Assembly (NCBI GenBank): GCA_037976565.1
Contig: CP137667.1
Location: 28,944,459-29,008,458, forward strand
DNA length: 64,000 nucleotides
Direction of reading: 5' to 3'
Source of the DNA: Mesocentrotus franciscanus
Lineage: Eukaryota > Echinodermata > Echinoidea > Camarodonta > Strongylocentrotidae
The position numbers were made by a program, and so were the translations under genes. Below the pieces are notes generated by a model. The model had not been told where the DNA came from. It made no database searches and worked only from the letters and a program-made list of their open reading frames with translations. This document shows positions 20,736-61,600 of the stretch, one piece after another (position 1 is the first letter of the stretch; the number at the start of each line of letters is the position of its first letter).

Positions 20736-22480
20736 TGGTCACGTAGGGGAAGTGAATTTGTAGTACCTTCTTCCCCTCTCTATGACAAACTATGTGCCTC
20801 TGTTCATCAATTTCCTTTGTTTTAACATAACACTTAAAGAGAGGATTGAGTTCTGGGGAGAGGTGAGAAATAATTTGTGAAATTTGTGAGCGTTTTCATT
20901 ATTATTATGCAAGTGTGGAAGAACGTCAGAGAAAAAAGGTGCCCTGAAAAGCATGGCTGTTCAAATGCCTTCATATTCTAAATATGACATGAAACAGCTT
21001 TAAAATGTTGGCCTCATTTTTATGCCACATGTTTGTGAAGTCCCGTATACATCTTTCTGTGTACATTGCTTGTTACTTTACCAAGACTGGGCAAATTTCT
21101 TATCATTTTGATGTTTCCACAACCTTGCAGTACACGCCAATACTTATATGCTACATGATCAATTTTTTCTGATCGATTCCACACCGTTTCTTTCACGATG
21201 GAATCACATGACCAGAACTCAACTTTATCTTTAACCTTGGACTTTGTACACGTAATATATGACCCTTGGTGTTTGTCTCTTTAAATATTATAATGTTGCA
21301 CGTAGAAGCTAGGGTAATGATTTCCATAGCACTTTGCTCAATGGTTTCCATAGCTGCACTTCCTATGCATGACTTACTCTGACAAGTGTGGTTTTGGTAT
21401 ACTCCTATAAGTCCTATAAATCTGAAATATTATGATCATTAATACACGTGAAGAAATATCTACTATACGCTCATAAATAAGCTCCTCATAAAACACTTTT
21501 GTACCATCTTAAAGGTACTATGTCCCATTTGCAGGCCAAAAAAATGAAAAGGTTAAATTCCAACAGCATTTGAAAGATACTAATTTAGAACTTCCCTAAA
21601 AAAAGGGGGCTTGAAAATGTCTTTATGGGGGGAAATTACGACTATTAGTTGTCGAATCGACTTAAGTGCTACCAAGTCAGTAAGTAATAGTCTGATTTTC
21701 AGACCATTGTACCAAATGGTCGTACATTTTGTGCTGCGCAAAGATTCAATCAGTTTAATTTTGGCCATTACAAGAAGTGGGTTATTGATGTAGACAAATG
21801 CTCATGTACCCTTTACAGCTCATTTTATGTATGTACATGTACATGTATATTACCAAAGAAGAAAAAGCCAGTCAGTCACTCAATAGTGTCTGACAGTGAA
21901 GTCTAGCAAGTAAACAGGTTTCCTTGCATAATTTGAATATTAGGACACTGCTAACGTTTAAATTTCACAGATAGGACATACATGACATATTCATAATTCC
22001 TGCAAAGTTCTACAGAATTTGATGTTGGCTGCAAAAGGGACATAGTATCTTTAATGTCAACTGATGTGCATTGAAGCAGCATAACCTAGACGTAGTCATA
22101 ATGAATATGATAGAGAGAGCTCATGAGAGCATTGTGTTGTTGCCTCGCCTGGCATGACAAGGTAATGAGGTAATAATGAGAAGGTAATGAGGGTAATGAT
22201 GCCAAAGTACTTTGTAAGCAATACTTTCAGAAGACAAAAGCAGTTTTGGTGTGCTGTATAGTTTATAGGCCTATAAACAGAACAGTATGATTATTAATGC
22301 TGCTCATGATAAATTTATTAATACTAATTATATCGGCTCAAAAAATTCCCCTCTTGTTCTGGCTAAGAAATTCATGTTCTTTCAATGAAGCTCTCAGTCA
22401 TTTCCAACAACTTTTGTTGAGCAGATCTTTTTTAAAAGTATTTTGCTGTTCCATGCCATTTTCCCGGTACACTTTAAGTT

Positions 22481-22752
22481 GGCTTACTTCGATTCATCGG
22501 GTCATCTTGTCCAGTCGGGTGGTCGCGTTACACAACCTTTCGTGAAACAAAAGCTGAAGATCATGGGTCATAGATTTGCTGTAGGATTTTCGCAAAGTGT
22601 CGGGTAAATTGGACCAAACCATTTGTAGATGAGAGGGGTTTATTTCACAAACGTTTCCCCCGACATTTCGTGAATAAAGGGGCACGTTTTCACAAAGTGT
22701 CGGATAATGCGACCACCTAACCCGACGCGATGACATGATTTGAAGTAAGCCC
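22481..22752. repeat. MITE (GGCTTACTTCGATTCATCGG termini)
   Basis: About 270 bp. The left end GGCTTACTTCGATTCATCGG and the GTCGGGTGGTCGCG motif are mirrored by GCGACCACCTAACCCGAC and GAAGTAAGCCC. TTAAGTT occurs directly outside both ends and is a possible target duplication. Confidence 0.8.
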
Positions 22753-23624
22753 ATTAAGTTAATAGCCCTTCTAGAGCTCACATCAGACCAAATATGAAAG
22801 GAAATTACAGATACTTTACGTTAGGAGCTCCACAATACCGGGTAATATATTGAATACCTAATGACTAAATACAATGTACCTTGGACTTTGCCATACATAC
22901 TAACTAAAAATAATAATGATTGTGTCTTATAATATACACTCAGCAAAAAGGAAAGTGGACACTATCTATAATTAAGATATTCAAATAAATCTTGAATATA
23001 AACTGATTTTCATATATCAAAATATACATAAATTAATCCTCTTTAAGATGATAGGCAATTGGAATAATACCATTCATGCATGAGTGAGCATAGCCATTTT
23101 ACATTAAATGAGTCTCTGGAAGAAAATAGAAAAGTGGGGCATGTGGCTTTTCAACTCTTGATGAGTATTTTCATCTTGTGGAGTCAAATCAAATCAATGA
23201 AAACAAAAACAATTATGAGAACTACAAAATGAGACGCACCTTGACTGTGCTTTTTAAAACCATGCAATCCTGAGACTACAGTTCTCCTCATTGTATTTCG
23301 TTCTTTGTTTCCATTGTCAAACAAGAATATCTTACAGATGCACATGTTCATTAACATTTGAATAGCTTCTTGTTATATTTTTTCAATTAATTTCCTTAAT
23401 CAGAGCTTCTAACAATTAAAATTTAATGTACCCATCCAAGCGTGAATAGTTCAAAATTTGATCTTCATGGATGATTGTAGAGTATTAATTATTCTTTAAT
23501 TTGATTTACGATCTATACTTCATTGACAGTTTATATGAATATTGTTAACAATAAAGAGTGCAAACTACTTTTTGGGCTGAGGGTGCATTGGTGTAGCGTA
23601 CATGTCCGTCACGCTGTGACTCTC

Positions 23625-23907
23625 CTGGTGAGTGTTTCACAAAGACTAAGATCAACTTTAAGTTGGACTTAATTATGGCAGGCCGTTCATGCCACTGATT
23701 GCTCTCACCATTATTATCTTTAGATAATATTTTTTCCTTCAATAATGAATTATCAAAAAATGTAAATTCTGTAGATTTGTGACCATGATTTGTACATCCC
23801 TTGAGAGACCAATACCAGTAAATGGTGAGAGCAAACAGTGGCATGAACGGCCTGCCATAGTTAAGTCCAACTTAAAGTCTATCTTAGTCTTTGTGAAACA
23901 CTCCCCT
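23625..23907. repeat. MITE family B, copy 2
   Basis: About 283 bp with AGTGTTTCACAAAGACTAAG at the left and CTTAGTCTTTGTGAAACACT at the right, plus a body matching 1991-2274 (TTGTGACCATGATTTGTAC). Confidence 0.88.
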
Positions 23908-23944
23908 GGTGCTTCAACATTTTTCCCCCAGTCATAGCTGGAGG

Positions 23945-24022
23945 GAAATATGTATGTACCTGGGTGGGGAGTGGCATATGAGGATTAATGTCTTGCCAAA
24001 GGACATTAGTGCAGTAGAAAAC
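23945..24022 (+). repeat. SINE fragment
   Basis: Carries CCTGGGTGGGGAGTGGCA and TTGCCAAAGGACATTAGTGC, the conserved body shared with the SINEs at 8215-8445 and 56530-56830. The rest of the element is missing. Confidence 0.5.
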
Positions 24023-24560
24023 ACAATCGGCATAAATGTACATAATATAGAGAGCACTACGGTATATTGGGTGGGATTAAACCATGTTACAAAATTGCTC
24101 AAATACACACTGCTGGGAGCTAATTTGTTGAGCGGTTGGCAGAAAATGTTTCGAGCCATCCTGCTCATTACACATGTGCACTGTAGCCTAAAGCAGAGGG
24201 TCATTCGCATTAGAATGCCTGTAACTTAACAAAATATTTGCTTATTTGATTCAAAAGTACTCAAATTAGGGTAGTCACCATATATCTTCCCTTTTTCATA
24301 ACTGGTAGTCAATAAATATAGAAATCCCTGTCAATTCAAAATGGTACAACATGTATATAGAGCAATTAACACCTTAGAAGCAAGTTCCAAGAAATTGGCT
24401 CCATGGCATACCTGCATGCTAAGGCCGTTCTGCCAGCCACACGAAGTTATCTCACATGAAATAAATAGAGAAATAAATAACAACAACGAGGCATTCATGT
24501 ACATGCCTGTGCACCAGAGATCATTACAAAACATGTATGTACTAAAAGAAACACATTCAA

Positions 24561-24938
24561 GGTTTAAGATTGTGCATAAGACTTCAATTGGCTTCAAAAT
24601 TTGACCGATGAGTCAGGTATTTGAAAGTATTATAATCCAACATTTGTCATGGCTCTGCTCCTGTATCTGCCAAGAAACCAATAGTTTTAATTACAGTGTT
24701 TTGAAGTCAATGAATAAAATTTCCAAATAACCCGGATTCGATGAACAAAGGTCTAGGATTGTGCATAAGACTTCAATTGGCTTCAAAATTTGACCGATGA
24801 GTCAGGTATTTAAATGTATTATAATCCAACATTTGTTATGGCTCTGCTCCTGTATCTGCCGAGGAATCAATAGTTTTAATTACAGTGTTTTGAAGTCAAT
24901 GAATGAAATTTCGAAATAACCAGTATTCGATGAACTAA
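24561..24938. repeat. 189-bp direct tandem duplication
   Basis: Two copies start at 24561 and 24750 (GATTGTGCATAAGACTTCAA and onward) and are about 95% identical by eye. No coding content. Confidence 0.9.
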
Positions 24939-26552
24939 GTATGATTTTGTTGAAAAAGGGCACATTTCCTAATTTTGCAGTACAAACAAATAATACATGT
25001 TGGTAAAACAGCAGTCCCTACGTTGTCATTTCAACTACTTTTTTCCTTTGATGTAGTTGTTGTAAAAAATGGTAGTAGCAATTGTTGTGTTGTTGGTGCT
25101 TGTGGTCCTGCTGTTGTTGTTGTTATTAAACAAGGTCACATCATACATTTCCTCATTGCTGTGGTTTTCGAAAGATAGCTTTATAAATTGGTTTTTCTTG
25201 GCTCTTTATGCGAAGTGTTTGACACCAATAACATGAATGCAAAACTTTCATATATAGAAATCACCTCGAGGGCAATGTCAATAACCTAAGGCAACATTTA
25301 TTGAAATGCAATCCTTATAACCACCTCTCATATCATCCAGACGTGATTTCTATATTGAAGCAAACCAATAAGTTATTGAAATGGCCCTAGAATGGATTCC
25401 CTGACAGTCATTGGCACCATGCTGAATAATGCTGTAGAACTAATTGGCAAAGAGTTTGGTATGAGGTCGTATCAATCCAAATGCCTTCACATAACTTCAT
25501 ATAATCATCATATTCTTGACATAAAAGTATTAAAGACAGAATCATTAAAAAAAAATAAAGTTCTTTCCAAGTGAGAAGAAAGCAACAAACCATATGAAAT
25601 CAAAATGTGCATTGCCTGAAACTCATTATCATAGGAAAATGGTTCTGCTCAAAGGCTCTTTCTTACAAGGCCTTTCCCTGCTTGTTGCTCCAAGCTTGGT
25701 CTTAACAAGGGTTTGACCTGGACCCAAAATTTACCAAGGACACATTTGGAAATCTCTCACAATATAACAATCTAGAAATTAATTTTTGTTTAGTCCACCC
25801 TGAAAGGTTGCTTTTGCTGCTCATTTGTCTGATACGTTTGTACTGAAAAGAGTTCTGCATGGATTCAAACTTGACCTGTTGACTGCTGAACTCTTTCATT
25901 CCAACAGGCTTAAGAGAGGAATCCCCAGTTCATGCCAGCAATGTAGTACCAGAGTTAGGTGGCACACTTGTCAAATAAGAACTTGAAAGCTCTGACCTAT
26001 GAGTCCTTTAGTCGCCGGCCTTGTCTGATACTATATATCACACAGATTTCTGGCAGGATCCAAACTTAACAAGTTGACTGATAAATTCTTTCAATTCCAA
26101 CAGGCTTACAGAGGAATCACCTAGTTCTTGTAAGCAATGGATTGACCCACAGTTATGTCACAGACCAGTTAAATATGAACCTGAAGGCTCCTTGTTATGA
26201 CAATGCCTTTCCTGGCCTGCCTCCTTAGATACTCTGTTCTGTGTGGTACTACGATTCACCAAGAAGTCCCTGGCAGAGTCGTCAAATATAAACTTCATGG
26301 CTCTGTACTAAGTCCTATCGCTGCCAGGTTTGTTTGATACTCTGTATCAGAAAGAATTCTGCATTGATCTACAATTCACCAAGCATTCCCTGGCAAAGTA
26401 CTCAAATATAACTTCATGGCTCACTGTATGACAATCCCTTTCCTTGTCTGCAGCTTAGATACTCTGTAAAAGAAAGAGTTCTGCATGGATCTACAATTCA
26501 CCAATCATTCTCTGGCAGACTCGTCCTATATGAACCTGGTGATGGCTCTGTG

Positions 26553-57871
<31,319 letters not shown>

Positions 57872-58567
57872 CTTGCTCGAGTTCCTTGCACTTTTGCAAT
57901 TATTCACAATATCATCATTGCTGGGAAAATACCCCAGAGCAGAGCGCACAACAACAAATTTGCATTCTTACACATGTAAAGCTAGCTAGATTGATGGAAT
58001 ACCATGCACTAAATATAACACACTCCTTTTCAAAAGAAGGACACAATATGTGAATATTTCTCTCAAAATGCATCAATGTAATATACTTTGTGAGCCACTC
58101 TGATTGAAATATATTTATTCATAAAGAATAAATTGATATATTTACATATTTTTTATTTCTATACGTAATTTCCTTCTTTTAAAAACCATATTTGCTTATG
58201 CTTGAAGGGAGGGCTCCATAATTTAGAACAGCAGAAATTGTCAACTAGACCCCTAGTCTGTAATAAAGTCAATAAATTTGATTTATACGATTTTTCACCT
58301 AGAATACTCTTTGAGCACGTGTGGAAACTAATAAAAGCATTTTCGATGTATTTCATTTAGATTTTTAAAATGGTATTAAGATTAATGTACATGTTTGTTT
58401 TTTCCAGTGATTGTATGAAAATATGTCGCATCCTTTGTTACAAAATAAAAAGTATTGCTGCAGGCTAGTCAAAACAAGATGTCTGCGCCCTGGTAAATCA
58501 TTAGAAATGTTATGTGGCAAATAACTTTACGATCTCTTCCTATTTGAGGCTGAAACTGCTCGTAACG
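57872..58567. promoter_or_regulatory. Presumed bidirectional promoter of USP25/28 and GPR89
   Basis: The two start codons point away from each other and are only 696 bp apart, so both transcription starts must fall here unless a further upstream exon exists. The interval is AT-rich and no TATA box or initiator can be assigned with confidence. Inferred from gene layout only. Confidence 0.5.
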
Positions 58568-58609
58568 ATGGCATTTTTTCTTGACTCTTTTGTCATGTTC
58601 AGCACCCAG
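58568..58609 (+). CDS. GPR89: GPR89 exon 1
   Basis: 42 nt, MAFFLDSFVMFSTQ, ATG context AACGATGG, donor GTGATT. Vertebrate GPR89 starts with a 14-residue first segment of the same pattern. The longer open frame that reads through the donor is intronic. Confidence 0.83.
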
Positions 58610-61600
58610 GTGATTGTACAATCATTTCATATTCATATTATTGTACTTGTACTATGTAGTCTGGAAAGGTCTAACTTATTTAACGGGGTACTTTTTTTTG
58701 TACCCGAGCCCGAGCCCCGAGGCGACTGGGGGCTAACTGCCCCGCGCGGTTCCGGCCAGCGTTGGGCAAGGGCAGGGGTTAGTGGAAGCCTCGGCGGTAA
58801 TTCTCCGGATTCTGCCCAAAGTAGAAAAAAAAAGCCTGCAAAGAGAATAGTTACGCATTGTTTTTTTTAGGGTTAGGATTAGGACGTGGCCGTGAAGGTG
58901 AGGAAGAGTGCGTCTAGAACTATTCTCTTTCCAGGCTTTTTTTCTACTTTGTAGGTACGTTACAATCCGGGCGCTGTGCGGTGATCAAAATCTGACTTCT
59001 TGTGTGCGCGCCTGAAGCGGCCTGCATAAAACTAACACTTAAAACATTGTCGTAGGGGTTATAAGGGTTTGATGTTTCGATACTAGGTCTAACGTATTCG
59101 CCATTTTTCTTTAATTTTTATCCACTTGTATGGAGATTTTCATCACACCGATCACCAGAGATCAAACAAAATGAAAGTCACCTTAACCACTGTTTTACTT
59201 AAGGATAAGGGTTTCAGTTTCGAAAAAGTAGGCAGACCGATAGCTTACACTTTTATCTTTGCTTTGTGAAATTTTATTGAAATCCTTCACGACAATGTGT
59301 ATTTGCCCGAATTGATGGAAGTCATGTCATGTTTTCACTTAAGGATCGGCAGTCACAGGATTTCAAAGTCAGACCGATAGCTTACCTATTTATCTGTGCT
59401 CTTGTGAAATTTTATTGAAATCCTTCGACAAGAAATGTGTATTTTTTGCCCCGGAATTGATGGATGTCATGTCATGTTTTGCAACTTCGAACGGCAGTCA
59501 CAACGATTTCGTTGGGCAGTCACCGGTGAGGGTGTACAGCGCATGCATGTGTATGTACGTGTACGAGATTTGTTGTGTGGTGATCGTGCGATTGATGCGA
59601 ACGATGTGAAGAAAATATCGTTTTCTGCCCCAGTTTTTATATAAAAATACTGATTGTGAATATGAAATCATGTAAAATATGGATAATTTATACATATTTA
59701 TACATCATTCGTACATTATATGAAAAGAAACCATTCATTTTAGCCAGGATTAAGGCAATGAATGTGGATTTTATAAACATAACAGGAATGAAAAGTTGTG
59801 AAAATCGAGTGACTTTCTCCAGACAGATATGCGCATGCTCGGTCAGATTGACCTTGTTTTTATTGTTTTTATTCCGGTTGTTCTTCGATCACAGCTTTTT
59901 TCTTAAAGGTGAAATTCTAGGATAATCCCAAATATTGAGATAATCACATCAATAGAAAGCTTTTAACCCCCAGAATAACACTAAATGGCGTTCAACCGAC
60001 AAAACAAGTTCAGAATAGTTAATTTATGCGAGTAAACTCCACCAAAATCTCGAAGTCGGAAACCCGGAAATGCACGGAATTGCCGGGTCCTCTATTCTTG
60101 ACGTCACGACCGGGATCATGGGCTGAGTGAGTGAATGCCAATGATATGCCCACGTAAATGCTATCCTGTTAGAGCTTAGAATTTTTCTTGTTAACGAGTT
60201 TATTTGATAGATTTTCTGTTTTTATTTGAATGAAGAATAACTAAGCAACGTTTTCCAGTTGCTGATTTCTTTTTATATCCTCACATTATCCTTTTTGGTA
60301 GAGTTTTAAGACGGGTTTACTGCTTGGAAAATAAGGTTAAATCATATGCAGGTATGAAGACTAGGCGGGTGTACATATACATTATCTTGTCATCAGATAA
60401 GGTACAGGAGCAGTTTTGTGAAACGAATAGGCCTAGAACTGTGACTGTAGTTATCATGGATGTGTTTGACTGCCTCAAAAAAGGATACAGAACCAGTTAA
60501 ATATTTGTTTTAAATATATATATCACACTTGAACGGGATCAAGCTTCCTCTATTTAGCGGACGACGTCTATGAACGATATTCATCCGCAAGTGATACGGC
60601 TCTTGCACGAACGTTCGTGAAGCGAGCGGAATCGGCAGGTAAGACCAGGCCGCTGCTCTAGGCGGCTTGTTGAACGTACATCGCCGAAATTGAGCTCCGT
60701 GTTGAAATTCTTGCAGCCGTATTTTAAACTGTTACTGTCAATGGATGACGTCATCTTCCTCCATGCGCAGTAACAGTTTAAAATACGGCTGCAAGAATTT
60801 CAACATGGAGCTCACTTTCGGCGATGAAAATCGGAAAAAGACCCTTAAACGCATCATACAGTCAATCTGGTAAGTGGAACCGATGTAGTTTAGCCTAGGC
60901 CTAATTTACAATAATAAATGCATCGGGTAAAATGTAGTATTTTGGGCATAAGTTTACTGCTCGGACGCGAGCAGTAGTTTGCAATGCAGTCACTATGGTC
61001 GGCTTCTGTCTCTAAAGAGAGGAGCCGACCCTACCCAAATCAGAGGCTAACGAACGAAAGAGACAGAAATCTTTGGTCTAGAGCGCTAGGTGCTAATGCC
61101 GCTACTCCCCGGCTGCAGGAACGTCTCCTTGCTCTCCGACTTCTATATCGTCTTCTCCCCCACTTGTACTTGCGTCCTCCCAACTTCCATCATCCTCGTC
61201 TGCACTATCGTCCCTTTTTCCTTCATTACTTTCATCATCTTTCTCCATAAACTCTTCAAAATCCATAAAAAGATCGTTTTGGTCAAACTCTCCAGCCATT
61301 ATCAATTGATATAATTATATAATATGTACCATATGTGAATCGAAAGTGTATATGTATAAAGCGAGCTAGACCGAACGCGAGAAAGACTCGAACGAAGCCA
61401 AACGACCGTATCTACTTTACCGAGCACACGAAAACAATCTCACCAAATTCAACACACTCAAACAAAATCACATGGTGAAAATATCGACTAATAGCGCATC
61501 GTTGGCTTGTTTATGTCATAATTCTGAAAAAGGGAATTGATATTAGTACTATGAAATATTAGGGAAGGTGAAGAATTCTACATAGAGTTATGAAACTAAA

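Larger units (their letters stand above)
16312..26552. other. Intergenic region between GPCR and USP genes
   Basis: About 10 kb with no coding exon that I can support. It holds four MITE types, a LINE tail, a 104-bp hAT-like element, a 69-bp tandem array, a 189-bp direct duplication and a minisatellite running into the USP stop codon. The stretch 18517-19436 is AT-rich and shows nothing recognisable; likewise 20740-22480 and 22760-23620. The 3' UTR of the minus-strand USP gene must lie at the right end, but no poly(A) signal could be assigned with confidence. Confidence 0.6.

Noticed and set aside
60795..60870. MELTFGDENRKK frame as GPR89 exon 1
   Set aside because: Its phase-2 end gives a stop when joined to exon 2, while 58568-58609 matches the family N-terminus and joins in phase 0.
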